A DNA stretch of 64,000 bases from the NCBI RefSeq assembly GCF_000717745.1, contig NZ_JOBH01000008.1, positions 124,001 through 188,000 on the forward strand. Direction: 5' to 3'. This DNA comes from Streptomyces violens. Lineage in GTDB: Bacteria > Actinomycetota > Actinomycetes > Streptomycetales > Streptomycetaceae. This document shows positions 32,852 to 46,479 of the stretch, in pieces (the first letter of the stretch is position 1; each line of letters begins with the position of its first letter). The notes beneath the pieces are model-generated. The model was not told the DNA's origin and searched no databases. It saw only the letters and a program-made list of their open reading frames with translations. The translations under genes and the position numbers were made by a program.

Positions 32852-33457
32852 TCAGGACGGGGGTGCCGGCAGGGGGTGCGCGGCGAGGGCGCGGGCCGTG
32901 TGCGCCAGTTGGGAGGCCATGGCGCGGGCGGTGGAGGCGGACCAGTCGTGACCGCGGTCCTCGTCGAGGTAGTCGGGGCCCGGTCCGGGGCCGAGGTGCC
33001 AGTACGTCCAGCTCTGGCCGGGGATCGTGTAGCCGATGTCGACCAGGGCGCCGTTGAGCTCGCTGATGACGTGGTGCGCGCCGTCCTCGTTGCCGGTGAC
33101 GACGACGCCGGCCACGCGGTTGAAGGCGACCGGGCGGCCCTGGTCGTCGGTCTCGCTCAGCATCGCGTCCATGCGCTCCAGTACGCGCTGCGCCACGGAG
33201 GACGGCCTGCCCAGCCAGGTGGGTGAGGCGATGACCAGGATCTCGGCGCTCAGGAGCTTCTCGTGCACCGCGGGCCAGTCGTCGCCCTCGCCCATATCGG
33301 TCTGCACGCCCGGGAGGAGGTTCAGGTCGACGGCCCGGACGGTCTGCGCGGTGACGCCGTGGGTGTCCAGGGCCTTGATGACGACGCCGGCGAGGGCTTC
33401 GGTGTTCGACGGCTGCGGGGAGGGTTTGAGGGTGCAGTTGATCACGAGGGCGCGCAT
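32852..33457 (-). CDS. Flavodoxin-like NAD(P)H-dependent FMN reductase
   Basis: The protein has 201 residues. MRALVINCTLKPSPQPSNTEAL is the phosphate-binding beta1 loop of the flavodoxin/WrbA/NQO fold (split in text to residues 1-22). IASPTWLGRPSSVAQRVLERMDA forms the second FMN loop, and GNEDGAHHVI the third. It would reduce FMN, quinones or azo compounds in the cytoplasm. It is divergent from the aldehyde dehydrogenase gene; the 117-bp gap shows nothing beyond a C-rich run. Confidence 0.85.
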   Translation of the reverse strand: MRALVINCTLKPSPQPSNTEALAGVVIKALDTHGVTAQTVRAVDLNLLPGVQTDMGEGDDWPAVHEKLLSAEILVIASPTWLGRPSSVAQRVLERMDAMLSETDDQGRPVAFNRVAGVVVTGNEDGAHHVISELNGALVDIGYTIPGQSWTYWHLGPGPGPDYLDEDRGHDWSASTARAMASQLAHTARALAAHPLPAPPS

Positions 33458-33574
33458 GGGACTTCTGTACCCGGGCGTGGCGCGGGTCCGCGGGGAACGG
33501 CGGGGGCTTCACCCGCACGGCACCCCCACAGCTCCCCCACGGCTCCCCCGAGGGCCCCTGGCATCATTGACCCC

Positions 33575-35035
33575 ATGGCCACCACGCGCGAACTCTTCAT
33601 CGGCGGCAAGGACGTGCCCGCCGCCTCCGGACGTACCACCGAGGACATCAGCCCCTTCACCGGTGAGGTGTACGCGACCGTCGCCGCCGGCGGGCCCGAG
33701 GACATCACGCGGGCCGTGGACGCCGCGGACGCGGCCTTCCCCGCGTGGGCCGCGCTCGCCCCGTTCGCCCGCCGGGCCATCTTCCTCAAGGCCGCCGACC
33801 TGCTCGATGCCAAGGGCGAGCAGGCCGTCGAGCTGATGGCGCACGAGGTCGGCGGTACGGCACCGTGGGCGCACTTCAACGTCGCGCTCGCCGCGAACGT
33901 GCTGCGCGAGGCGGCCGCCGCCATCACCGCGCCGCGCGGCGAGGTGCTCAGCACGCAGGAGAGCGGCGCGCTGGGCATGGCGATACGCGAACCGCTGGGT
34001 GTGGTCGGGGCGTTCGCGCCGTGGAACGCGCCGCTGATCCTCGGCGTGCGTGCCGTCGCCGCGCCGCTCGCCGCGGGCAACACCGTCGTGGTCAAGCCGA
34101 GCGAGGACGCGCCGCTGGCCTGCGGGCTGTTCGTCGCCGACGTGCTGCGCGAGGCGGGGCTCCCGGACGGCGTACTGAACGTGGTCACCAACGCCCCCGA
34201 GGACGCGGCCGCCGTCGCCGAGACGCTGATCGCCGACGCACGCGTACGGGCCGTCAACTTCACCGGCTCGACCGGCGTCGGCCGGATCATCGGCACCCAC
34301 GCGGCGAAGCACCTCAAGCCCGCCGTACTGGAGCTGGGCGGCAAGAACGCGATCCTCGTGCTGGACGACGCGGACGTGGACTACGCGGTCGACGCGGTCA
34401 CCTTCGGCGTGTTCATGAACGCGGGTCAGATCTGCATGTCGGGCGACCGGATCCTGGTGCACGAGAGTCTGGCGGAGGAGTTCACGCGGAAGTTCACGGC
34501 GAAGGTCGCGGCGCTGCCGTCCGGTGACCCGCGCGAACCGCAGACCGTCGTCGGGCCGCTGGTCAGTGCGGCGGCCGCAGAGCGCGTCGCGGCGCTGGTG
34601 AAGGACGCGGTGGACAAGGGCGCCACGGTACTGACCGGGGGCGGCGCGCCGGAGGGCGCGGTACACCCGGCGACCGTGCTGACCGGCGTCACCAAGGACG
34701 CGGAGCTGTACTACGGCGAGGCGTTCGGGCCGGTCTGCGTGCTCGAGACGTTCGCCGACGACGAGGCGGCCGTCGCCCTGGCCAATGACACGGAGAACGG
34801 CCTGACCTGTGGCGTCCTCACCGAGAACGCCACGCACGGGCTGGCCGTCGCGCGCCGCATCCGTACCGGAATCGTGCACGTCAACGACCAGTCCGTCGGC
34901 GACGAGCCGCAGGCGCCGTTCGGCGGCATCAAGGACTCCGGTTACGGGCGGTTCGGCGGCCGCTGGGGCATCGAGGCGTTCTCCAGCACCCGCTGGCTGA
35001 CGGTCGCGACACAGCAGGCGCACTACCCGTTCTGA
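33575..35035 (+). CDS. Aldehyde dehydrogenase (benzaldehyde/vanillin dehydrogenase-like)
   Basis: The protein has 486 residues. Catalytic Cys287 lies in GQICMSGDR and general base Glu253 in ELGGKNA. FAPWNAP and FTGSTGVGR bind NAD(P). The QICMSGDRI variant and ending are typical of vanillin/benzaldehyde dehydrogenases, not betaine aldehyde enzymes. It would oxidise an aromatic aldehyde to the acid in the cytoplasm. The benzoylformate decarboxylase gene nearby makes benzaldehyde, so it probably finishes that route. The ribosome site is weak (CGAGGG at distance). Its end overlaps the converging MFS gene by 13 bp. Confidence 0.88.
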   Translation: MATTRELFIGGKDVPAASGRTTEDISPFTGEVYATVAAGGPEDITRAVDAADAAFPAWAALAPFARRAIFLKAADLLDAKGEQAVELMAHEVGGTAPWAHFNVALAANVLREAAAAITAPRGEVLSTQESGALGMAIREPLGVVGAFAPWNAPLILGVRAVAAPLAAGNTVVVKPSEDAPLACGLFVADVLREAGLPDGVLNVVTNAPEDAAAVAETLIADARVRAVNFTGSTGVGRIIGTHAAKHLKPAVLELGGKNAILVLDDADVDYAVDAVTFGVFMNAGQICMSGDRILVHESLAEEFTRKFTAKVAALPSGDPREPQTVVGPLVSAAAAERVAALVKDAVDKGATVLTGGGAPEGAVHPATVLTGVTKDAELYYGEAFGPVCVLETFADDEAAVALANDTENGLTCGVLTENATHGLAVARRIRTGIVHVNDQSVGDEPQAPFGGIKDSGYGRFGGRWGIEAFSSTRWLTVATQQAHYPF

Positions 35036-36393
35036 GGCGCCCGCGCCGCCGTATGACGTTCCGTCGTCCCCGGCGCGCCCGTGCGGCGCGCCAGGGGGAC
35101 GAGGGCGATGGCGGCGGCGCCGAGGAGGCCGGCCAGGGCGAAGGCGGTGAAGCCCATGCTCTGACTGCCGGTGGCGGCGAGGACGCCGATCAGCCAGGGG
35201 CCGAAGGCCGCGCCCATCCGGCCGACGCCGGTGACCATGCCGAGCCCCGCGGCGCGTTCGCTGTCGCGGTAGACGGTGCCGGTGACGGCGTAGACCATGA
35301 CCTGGGCGCTGAAGAGTACGACGCCGGTGACGGCGATGACGGCATAGGTGACGCCGAGCGGCAGGTGCGACTTGAGGAGCAGCGCGCCGGCCGCGGTGAG
35401 GGCGAACCAGAGCGCGGAGATCTTCACTGAGCCGAAGCGGTCGGCGGCGCGGCCCGCGACGAACATGCCGACGATCCCGCCCGCGTTGATGACCATCAGG
35501 AAGGTCACCGAGGAGCTGAGGCCGTAGCCGGAGGCGCGCATCATCTGCGGCAGCCAGGTGGACACGCCGTACACCAGCACCAGGCCGCAGAAGGAGGCCA
35601 GCCAGAGCAGGAGGGTGGCCCAGCGGGACTCGGCGCTGAAGAGGGCGCGGACGGCGGCGAGCCGGCCCTTGGCGCCGGCGGCCGGAGCCTGGACGGGGGT
35701 GGGCCGCGGCAGGCCGTACCGGTCGGCGACGGCGTCGGCGCGGGCGCGGTCGCCGCGCGCGAGGAGCACGCCGGGCGACTCGGGCAGGTACTTCAGGAGC
35801 AGCGGTACGGCGATCAGGGCGGGCAGCACGCCCGCCCAGAACACGGCGCGCCAGCCCGCGGCGGGCGCCAGGCCGAGCCCGATGCCGGTCGCCGCCATGC
35901 CGCCCGCGTGGTACGAGGACATCAGCAGGCCGGTGGTGAGCGCGGCCCGGCCGGGCGGCGCGAACTCCAGCACCATGGCGAGGGCCAGCGGGGTCAGGCC
36001 GCCGAGGCCGATGCCGGCGAGGAACCGGCCGGCGCCGAAGAGCGTCGGATCGCCGGCCAGGGCACAGACCCCGGAGCCGAGGGAGAAGAGCACGACGCTG
36101 GCGACGAGGGTGGAGCGGCGGCCGAGCCAGTCGGTGACGTTGCCGGCGGCGAGCGCGCCGAAGAACATGCCGAAGGCGGTCCAGCTGCCGATCGAGCCCG
36201 CGCTCGCGGGGGTGAGGCCGAGGCCGGGGTCGTCGAGCATGTGCGGCATGACGGCGCCGTAGATGTTGACGTCCATGCCGTCGAAGAAGACGGCCAGCCA
36301 GCACAGGGCCAGGACCGGGAAGACCGTGCGGAAGGTGTGGCGTGGGCGGTCGGCGGCCGGGCGGCCCGGCCCGGTCGTGCCGGAGGAAGTCAT
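35023..36393 (-). CDS. MFS aromatic-acid/H+ symporter (AAHS family)
   Basis: The protein has 456 residues from ATG 36393 behind AGGGA. The TM1 motif FFDGMDVNIYGAVMP is close to the D-G-x-D signature of PcaK/BenK transporters. The loop 2-3 motif GNVTDWLGRRSTLV and 12 TMs are visible. It imports benzoate-like, mandelate-like or hydroxylated aromatic acids with protons. It is divergent from the benzoylformate decarboxylase gene across a 148-bp region with overlapping inverted repeats, so one regulator probably controls uptake and decarboxylation together. Confidence 0.9.
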   Translation of the reverse strand: MTSSGTTGPGRPAADRPRHTFRTVFPVLALCWLAVFFDGMDVNIYGAVMPHMLDDPGLGLTPASAGSIGSWTAFGMFFGALAAGNVTDWLGRRSTLVASVVLFSLGSGVCALAGDPTLFGAGRFLAGIGLGGLTPLALAMVLEFAPPGRAALTTGLLMSSYHAGGMAATGIGLGLAPAAGWRAVFWAGVLPALIAVPLLLKYLPESPGVLLARGDRARADAVADRYGLPRPTPVQAPAAGAKGRLAAVRALFSAESRWATLLLWLASFCGLVLVYGVSTWLPQMMRASGYGLSSSVTFLMVINAGGIVGMFVAGRAADRFGSVKISALWFALTAAGALLLKSHLPLGVTYAVIAVTGVVLFSAQVMVYAVTGTVYRDSERAAGLGMVTGVGRMGAAFGPWLIGVLAATGSQSMGFTAFALAGLLGAAAIALVPLARRTGAPGTTERHTAARAPQNG

Positions 36394-36437
36394 GGGTGTC
36401 CCTGGGATCTGTGCGGCGGTCGGCACATCGGCTCTTG

Positions 36438-36469
36438 TTTCATTGTTCGCCTAGTGAAATCCTATTCAC
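36438..36469. promoter_or_regulatory. Overlapping inverted repeats in the MFS/decarboxylase divergent promoter
   Basis: TTTCA (36438-36442) pairs with TGAAA (36455-36459), and GTGAA (36454-36458) pairs with TTCAC (36465-36469) about a 6-nt centre. The sites share bases and lie 45-105 bp from both starts. They look like operator sequences for an aromatic-acid regulator that is not encoded in this stretch. Confidence 0.5.
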
Positions 36470-36541
36470 CGAGCGAGTGGCATGAGTGTCGGGCCGCACT
36501 CGGCGGCTGTCAATGGGTGGAGCGCGGGAAGGGAAGAACCG

Positions 36542-38120
36542 ATGGGAACCGTGCGGGACGCGACGTACGAGCTGCTCCGGGCGCACGGCCTGACGACCGT
36601 CTTCGGCAACCCGGGCTCGAACGAGCTGCCGTTCCTCGCCGGGCTGCCGACGGACTTCCGTTACGTCCTCGGGCTGCACGAGGGGGCGGTGCTGGCGATG
36701 GCCGACGGGTACGCGCAGGCACGCGGCGGCGCCGCGTTCGTGAATCTGCACGCGGCTGCCGGCACCGGCAATGCGATGGGCATGCTCGCCAACTCCGTGT
36801 ACGCACGCAGCCCGTTGGTGATCACCGCGGGCCAGCAGGTGCGCTCGACGGTCGGCCAGGAAGTCATGCTGGCGAACGTGGACGCGCCCTCGCTGCCGAA
36901 GCCGCTGGTCAAGTGGGCGTGCGAGCCGGCCTGCGCGGCGGACGTGCCGCGTGCGCTCAGTCAGGCGATCCATCTGGCCAACCTGCCCGCCAGGGGGCCG
37001 GTGTACGTCTCGGTGCCGTACGACGACTGGGCGCAGGAAGCGCCGGAGAGTGTCCGGCATCTGACGGTGCGTCGGACAGCCGCGGCCGGTTCGCTGAGCG
37101 GGGCGCAGCTCGACGACCTCGTCGCGGCCCTGGACGCGGCCGAGAACCCGGTGCTGGTCCTGGGCCCCGAGGTCGACGCCGAAGAGGCCAATGCCGATGC
37201 CGTACGGCTGGTGGAGAAGCTGAGCGCGCCGGTGTGGATCGCGCCCTCGGCGTCCCGCTGCCCGTTCCCGACCCGGCACCCCGCCTTTCGGGGTGTACTG
37301 CCCGCCGCCGTGCGGGGCGTGAGTGACGCGCTGGCCGGGCACGACGTGATCCTGGTCGCCGGGGCTCCGGTGTTCCGGTACCACCAGTTCGTGCCCGGTG
37401 CGTATCTGCCCGAGGGCGCGCGGCTGATCCACCTCACCAGCGACCCGGGCGAGGCCGCGCGGGCGCCGATGGGCGAGGCGCTGGTCGGCGGGGTGCGGGA
37501 CGCGCTGGCGCGAGTGGCGGACGCGGTGACCGGCGGGCGGCGCCCGGCGCTGCCACCGCTGCCGGACTTCCGCACCCCGCCCGCTGCGGCGTCCGGCGAC
37601 CGGCTGCATCCGGAGGAGCTGTTCGCGCTGCTGCGCAGGACCGCGCCCCAGGACACGGTGTACGTGAAGGAGTCCACCTCCACGACCGGCGCGTTCTGGG
37701 AGCAGATGGGCCTGTCGCTGCCGGGCAGTTACTTCTTCCCGGCCTCCGGCGGACTGGGCTTCGGCCTGCCCGCCGCCGTCGGCGCGCAACTGGCGCACAC
37801 CGAGCGGCAGGTGATCGGGCTGATCGGCGACGGGTCGGCGAACTACGGCATCACGGCGCTGTGGACGGCCGCCCGGTACGGCATTCCGGTGATCATCGTG
37901 ATCCTCAACAACGGTACGTACGGCGCGCTGCGCTGGTTCTCCAAGGTGCTGGACTCCGGGGAGACGCCGGGCATGGACGTGCCCGGCATCGACTTCGTCC
38001 AGCTCGCCGGGGGTTACGGGGTCCCGGCGAGCGCCGTGCGGACCGGCGAGGACTTCGTGCGCGCCCTGAAGGACGCGCTCGGCAGCGGCCGGCCCGCCGT
38101 CATCGAGGTGGCGACCGAAC

Positions 38121-38134
<14 letters not shown>
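36542..38134 (+). CDS. mdlC: Benzoylformate decarboxylase (ThDP-dependent)
   Basis: The protein has 530 residues from ATG 36542 behind AAGGGAAG. Ser26 (NPGSNE), Glu47 (LHEGAV), His70 (NLHAAAGTG) and His281 (FRYHQF) fall on exactly the numbers of the active-site residues known from the Pseudomonas putida enzyme. The ThDP/metal motif is GDGSANYG with Asp430 and the following NN. It converts benzoylformate to benzaldehyde and CO2 in the cytoplasm. Together with the aldehyde dehydrogenase and transporter it forms a lower mandelate-type module. No mandelate dehydrogenase or racemase is in the window. Its 3' end overlaps the P-type ATPase gene by 14 bp. Confidence 0.93.
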
Positions 38135-42530
<4,396 letters not shown>

Positions 42531-42625
42531 CGTCCGCCACCCGCCTCCCGGCACCCGGCCCCCCGAAGCCGGTGCCCGCCCGCCTCGATCCGATGCCCCG
42601 ACGCGTCGCCGGACGCGCCAGAATG

Positions 42626-42649
42626 GAGTACGCACAGCACACCGTACTC
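42626..42649. promoter_or_regulatory. Inverted repeat GAGTACG-N10-CGTACTC
   Basis: Perfect 7-bp arms about a 10-nt centre in the 139-bp gap between the divergent P-type ATPase gene and the small gene at 42670. It is 20 bp from the latter's ATG, so bound protein would block that gene and probably the ATPase gene. Confidence 0.5.
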
Positions 42650-42669
42650 GGGCCAAACGAGGAGTTGGG

Positions 42670-43071
42670 ATGCCCAGTACAGCTGAAAGCACGCGGAAAA
42701 CCGCTGCGAAACGGACCGCCCCGCCGGACACCACCGAGGACACGCACGTCCACCGCAGTAAGCAGGGCCTGAGCGTGCACACCCTCGATGTCCGTGCCCC
42801 GCTGCACGTCCCCTACTTCACGCCGGGGGACGTGGTGAACAACGCACGGACGGCCGGTGACTGGCTGCCGCCACTGCCGCCTGCCAGGGAACTCCTGTAC
42901 TACGGCGGGCTGGGCGCGCTGGCCGTCGCCGGGGCGCTGGAGTGGCCGGTGGCGCTGGCCGTCGGCGGCGCGACCGTCCTGTTGCGGCGCTCGGGGCGGC
43001 AGGAACCGGCCGAACAGCCGGAGTCGGAGCGCGCTGACGGCTCCGAGCAGGCCACCAAGAAGAAGGACTGA
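42670..43071 (+). CDS. Small membrane protein beside the P-type ATPase
   Basis: The protein has 133 residues from ATG 42670 behind GAGGAG. A polar N-terminus (1-50) leads to a Pro-rich segment (LPPLPPARE). A hydrophobic stretch of about 75-105 (YYGGLGALAVAGALEWPVAL, then GGATVLL) probably makes one or two membrane helices, and the C-terminus is acidic with a terminal KKKD. I recognise no domain. The divergent position and shared inverted repeat suggest an accessory or regulatory partner of the large ATPase. Its function is unknown. Confidence 0.7.
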   Translation: MPSTAESTRKTAAKRTAPPDTTEDTHVHRSKQGLSVHTLDVRAPLHVPYFTPGDVVNNARTAGDWLPPLPPARELLYYGGLGALAVAGALEWPVALAVGGATVLLRRSGRQEPAEQPESERADGSEQATKKKD

Positions 43072-43114
43072 CCGCGCGGAAGGGGAGGAGGCGAGCCGCC
43101 GGTAAAGCGGCACA

Positions 43115-43142
43115 GGGCCCGGTTCCGCGAGGGGCCGGGCCC
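43115..43142. terminator. Hairpin 1 between converging genes
   Basis: GGGCCCGG and CCGGGCCC pair around a 12-nt loop, 44 nt after the small membrane-protein gene. Confidence 0.6.
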
Positions 43143-43155
43143 GGCACCGCAGCAC

Positions 43156-43175
43156 GGCGGAGGCGGTCCTCCGCC
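43156..43175. terminator. Hairpin 2 between converging genes
   Basis: GGCGGAGG and CCTCCGCC form a perfect 8-bp stem with loop CGGT, 22 nt from the end of the BrkB-family gene. It probably ends that leftward transcript. Together with hairpin 1 it fills the 125-bp gap. Confidence 0.65.
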
Positions 43176-43196
43176 GGGTGCGTAGGCGGGGCTCGC

Positions 43197-44261
43197 TCAG
43201 AGCTTCCGGGTGTCGCGCGGTTCGACGTACGGCTCCTCGTCCCGGGGATGCCCGGCTTCCAGGGCGCGGCTCCGCTCCATTTCGGCGTTGAATTCCAGCC
43301 CGAGCAGGATGGCGAGGTTGGAGATCCACAGCCACACCAGGAAGATGATGATCCCGGCGAGGCTGCCGTAGGTCTTGTTGTAGCTGCCGAAGTTGGCGAC
43401 GTAGAGGGCGAAGAGCGCCGAGACGACCAGCCAGAGCAGCACGGCGAGCAGGCTGCCGGGGGTGACCCAGCGGAACCTGCGCTTGACGTTGGGGGCCGCC
43501 CAGTACAGCAGCGCGATGATGAAGCTCACCAGGATCACCATCACGGGCCACTTGGCGATGTTCCACACCGTGATCGCGGTGCTGCCGAGCCCGATGACGT
43601 CCCCGGCCTTCTGCGCCAGCGAGCCGGTGAACACCACGGCCACGGAGATGACCGCGAGGAGGACGACCGTCACGAGGGTGATGAGGAAGCGGGTCGGCAG
43701 GATCTTCCACGCCGGCCGGCCCTCGCCGATGTCGTACACGGCGTTCGAGGCGCGCATGAAGGCCGCGATGTAGCCGGAGGCCGACCACAGGGCGACGATG
43801 ATGCCGATGACCAGGGCGATGCCGGCCTTGCCCCCGCTGCCCTGCATCTGTTTGAGCATGTTGGTGATGACGTCACGGGCGGCGCCCGGCGCGAACTTGC
43901 CGACGTTGTCGATCATCGGCTGAAGCGTCCCGCTGCCCATCAGGCCCAGGATCGACACCAGGGCCAGCAGGGCCGGGAAGATCGCGAGCACGCCGTAGTA
44001 CGTGAGGGCGGCGGCCAGGTCGGTGAGGTTGTCCTTCTTGAACTCCTTCGCGGTGCGCTTCAGCACCGCCGTCCACGACGCCTTGGGCAGATCGCCCGGG
44101 CCCTTGGGCGCCCGGTGGTGGCCACCGGCACCGGCCCTGCCGCCGGCGCCCGCGCCGGCTCCGGCCCCGGCGCCTGCACCGGCCCCGGCACTGGCGCCCC
44201 CACCGGCGCTCGCTCCGCCGCCGCCACCATCGTGGTTTTCGTCTCGCTGATGCCCTCGCAT
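43197..44261 (-). CDS. YihY/BrkB-family inner membrane protein
   Basis: The protein has 354 residues from ATG 44261 (GGAAGG ahead). Six hydrophobic helices follow LTDLAAALTYYGVLAIFPALLALVS, the family entry sequence (split). FVLSYLY-like and LVWLWISNLAILLGLEFNAE near the end are also typical. The N-terminal 50 residues are Gly/Ala repeats rich in acidic and His residues before that. Once annotated as RNase BN, the family is now viewed as membrane proteins of uncertain transport role. Single gene with its own terminator. Confidence 0.88.
   Translation of the reverse strand: MRGHQRDENHDGGGGGASAGGGASAGAGAGAGAGAGAGAGGRAGAGGHHRAPKGPGDLPKASWTAVLKRTAKEFKKDNLTDLAAALTYYGVLAIFPALLALVSILGLMGSGTLQPMIDNVGKFAPGAARDVITNMLKQMQGSGGKAGIALVIGIIVALWSASGYIAAFMRASNAVYDIGEGRPAWKILPTRFLITLVTVVLLAVISVAVVFTGSLAQKAGDVIGLGSTAITVWNIAKWPVMVILVSFIIALLYWAAPNVKRRFRWVTPGSLLAVLLWLVVSALFALYVANFGSYNKTYGSLAGIIIFLVWLWISNLAILLGLEFNAEMERSRALEAGHPRDEEPYVEPRDTRKL
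44122..44225 (-). repeat. Gly/Ala codon repeat in the BrkB-family N-terminus
   Basis: A run of alternating GCC/GGC-type codons encodes an Ala-Gly tract of about 30 residues. It is low complexity and prone to length change, and the frame is kept by 6-bp steps. It is likely disordered in the cytoplasm. Confidence 0.7.
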
Positions 44262-44373
44262 GGGTACAGCACCTTCCGAAGCGGGTGATCGGATACCCAG
44301 CCTCACCCGCCCGAACGGCACCCCGCCCGCCGGACTGGTCCGTATGGAGTGCCCCGGACCGCGCCCGTACCGC

Positions 44374-45168
44374 TCACGGCAGGATCGAGTCCACGTAACC
44401 GCCGTCGACCCGGACGGCACCGCCGGTGGTCGCCGACGCCTGCTCGGAACTCAGATAGACGACCATATGGGCGATCTCCTCCGGCTCGATCAGCCGCTGC
44501 AGGAGCGACTGCGGGCGGTGCTCCCGCATGAAGACGCGCTGCGCCTCGTCCCACGGCAGGTCGCGGTCCACCAGCTCGTACACGAAGTCCCGCACGCCGC
44601 CGGTGTGCGTCGGCCCGGCGATGACGGAGTTGACGGTGACGCCGGTGCCGGCCGCCTGCTTCGCGAAGCCGCGGCCCACGGCGAGCAGGGCGGTCTTCGA
44701 CATGCCGTAGTGGATCATCTCGGCGGGGATCACCACCGCCGAGTCGCTGGCGATGTACTGGATGCGGCCCCAGCCGCGCCCGGTCATGCCGGGCAGGTAT
44801 GTTCGGGTGAGCCGGACCGCGGCCAGCACGTTCACCTCGAAGTAGCGCCGCCACTCCGCGTCGCTGATCTCCAGGGGATCCTGTGCGCCGAAGATGCCGA
44901 GGTTGTTGACGAGAATGTCCACCTCCGGCAGCGCCTCCGCCAGCCCGGCGGTGCCCTCTTCGGTGGTCACATCGGCGGTCGCCGCGACGAATTCCCCGCC
45001 GGGCACCTCCTCCCCGAGCCGCGCCACGGCCTCCTCGACCCGCCCGGCGTTCCGCCCATTCACCCCGACCCGCGCCCCCGACCGCGCGAGCCCCGCGGCG
45101 ATCGCCGCCCCGATCCCCTGCGTCGATCCGGTGACCAGCGCGGTCCGTCCTGACAGGTCGAGCTGCAT
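44374..45168 (-). CDS. Short-chain dehydrogenase/reductase
   Basis: The protein has 264 residues. The NAD(P) loop is TGSTQGIG (13-20), followed by VNNLGIF (88-94). Catalytic Ser141, Tyr154 and Lys158 lie in YIASDSAV and HYGMSK. The C-terminus VRVDGGYVDSIL is the usual SDR ending. NGRN after beta2 favours NADP. It acts in the cytoplasm on an unknown alcohol or ketone. CGGAG precedes the ATG. It is divergent from the P-loop gene at 45268 across 99 bp in which I see nothing notable. Confidence 0.9.
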   Translation of the reverse strand: MQLDLSGRTALVTGSTQGIGAAIAAGLARSGARVGVNGRNAGRVEEAVARLGEEVPGGEFVAATADVTTEEGTAGLAEALPEVDILVNNLGIFGAQDPLEISDAEWRRYFEVNVLAAVRLTRTYLPGMTGRGWGRIQYIASDSAVVIPAEMIHYGMSKTALLAVGRGFAKQAAGTGVTVNSVIAGPTHTGGVRDFVYELVDRDLPWDEAQRVFMREHRPQSLLQRLIEPEEIAHMVVYLSSEQASATTGGAVRVDGGYVDSILP

Positions 45169-45267
45169 GGGTGTGCTCCGTTTCCCGCCGCTTCCTGATC
45201 TGCCTGTGCCTTGCAGGCTGCCACGCTCCCCCCTCTCCCACCCATCACCGCACGAAAGGTGTCCGCC

Positions 45268-45849
45268 ATGTCGTCCGTCCCCGCATCCCCCGACTCCGAC
45301 CGTTTCCTCGTCCTCACCGGCGGCCCCGGCGCCGGGAAGAGCACGCTCATCGAGCGGCTGGCGGCGCTCGGGTACGCCCGGTCGGAGGAGGCGGGCCGGG
45401 GTGTGATCCGGGATCAGGTGGCCGTCGGCGGACGGGGGCTGCCCTGGGCCGACCGGGAGCTGTTCGCCGAGCTGATGCTGAGCTGGGAGCTGCGCTCGTA
45501 CCGGCTCGCCGCGGCCTCCGGGGCTCCGCACGTCTTCTTCGACCGCGGCCTCCCCGACATCGTCGGCTACCTCCGGCTGGAGGGGCTCCCCGTACCCGCC
45601 CACGTGCACGCCGCCGCGCAGACGTACCGGTACCACCGCCGCGTGTGCGTCGCGCCCTTCTGGCCGGAGATCTACGCGGCGGACGCCGAGCGGAAGCAGT
45701 CGCCGGAGGAGGCGGAGCGGACGTACCGGGTGATGGTCGAGACGTATGCGGAGTACGGCTACGAGCCGGTCGAGCTGGAGCGCGCGCCGGTCGAGGAGCG
45801 GGTGCGGTCCGTGCTGCGGATGGTGGACGGGTTCGCGCCGGCCGAGTGA
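45268..45849 (+). CDS. Small P-loop ATPase (AAA_28-like)
   Basis: The protein has 193 residues from ATG 45268 behind AAAGGTG. P-loop GGPGAGKS is at 18-25. FFDRGLPDIVGYL is the second acidic motif, as in small predicted kinase/ATPases of the AAA_28 type. ERTYRVMVETYAEYGYEPVEL lies near the end. The fold looks like a nucleoside- or small-molecule kinase. No substrate can be named. It ends 81 nt before the DUF2243 gene, which has its own ribosome site. Confidence 0.83.
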   Translation: MSSVPASPDSDRFLVLTGGPGAGKSTLIERLAALGYARSEEAGRGVIRDQVAVGGRGLPWADRELFAELMLSWELRSYRLAAASGAPHVFFDRGLPDIVGYLRLEGLPVPAHVHAAAQTYRYHRRVCVAPFWPEIYAADAERKQSPEEAERTYRVMVETYAEYGYEPVELERAPVEERVRSVLRMVDGFAPAE

Positions 45850-45930
45850 GGGACGGGCGGCCGCGGGAACCGGTACGGGGGCCGGTATCAGGAACCGGGG
45901 ACGAGGCGTCGGATCGGAAGGAGTGACCGT

Positions 45931-46479
45931 ATGGCCACCACCACGGGCGAGGTACGGGCAGGGCCGGATCCCCGCAGCATCCGGTTGCCGGGGATCGTGC
46001 TGGGCGTGGGCCTCGGCGGGTTCGTCGACGGCATTCTGCTGCACCAGCTCCTGCAGTGGCACCACATGCTGACCAGCACCAACACGGACCGGATCGGGGT
46101 GAAGTACTACTCGGCCCATACGGTGTCCGGGTTGCGGATGAACACCGTGTGGGACGGCATCTTCCATACCGTGTGCTGGCTCGCGGTGCTCATCGGGCTG
46201 GCCCTGCTGTACTCCCGGGTCACGCACGGGCGGCGGCGGGTGTGGGGCTCGCGGGTGCTGTGGGGCTGGGTCCTGGCGGGCTGGGGGCTGTTCAACCTCG
46301 TCGAGGGGGTGCTGGACCATCAGATCCTCGGCATCCACCACGTGCACGGAGGGCCGTACCAGGTCTGGTGGGACATCGGCTTCCTGGTGCTGGGGGCGCT
46401 GCTGCTCCTCGGGGGCTGGGCGCTCCAGCGCAGCGGCCGGGCCTTCGACCCTGGACGCGCTCCTGAACGGGGTGCCTGA
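45931..46479 (+). CDS. DUF2243 membrane protein
   Basis: The protein has 182 residues. ATG 45931 follows GAAGGAG. Four hydrophobic segments are visible with conserved histidines: GGFVDGILLHQLLQWHHML near residue 30-48, GIFHTVCW, and FNLVEGVLDHQILGIHHVH (about 105-125). The paired His-rich motifs on the membrane face suggest metal or haem binding. The stop overlaps the CtaG start (TGATG), so the two are coupled. The family often neighbours ctaG; its function is unproved, perhaps in copper or oxidase assembly. Confidence 0.88.
   Translation: MATTTGEVRAGPDPRSIRLPGIVLGVGLGGFVDGILLHQLLQWHHMLTSTNTDRIGVKYYSAHTVSGLRMNTVWDGIFHTVCWLAVLIGLALLYSRVTHGRRRVWGSRVLWGWVLAGWGLFNLVEGVLDHQILGIHHVHGGPYQVWWDIGFLVLGALLLLGGWALQRSGRAFDPGRAPERGA

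Noticed and set aside
43197..44261. Ribonuclease BN
   Set aside because: That name for YihY/BrkB proteins was an early misassignment. The sequence is a six-helix membrane protein with no nuclease motif.
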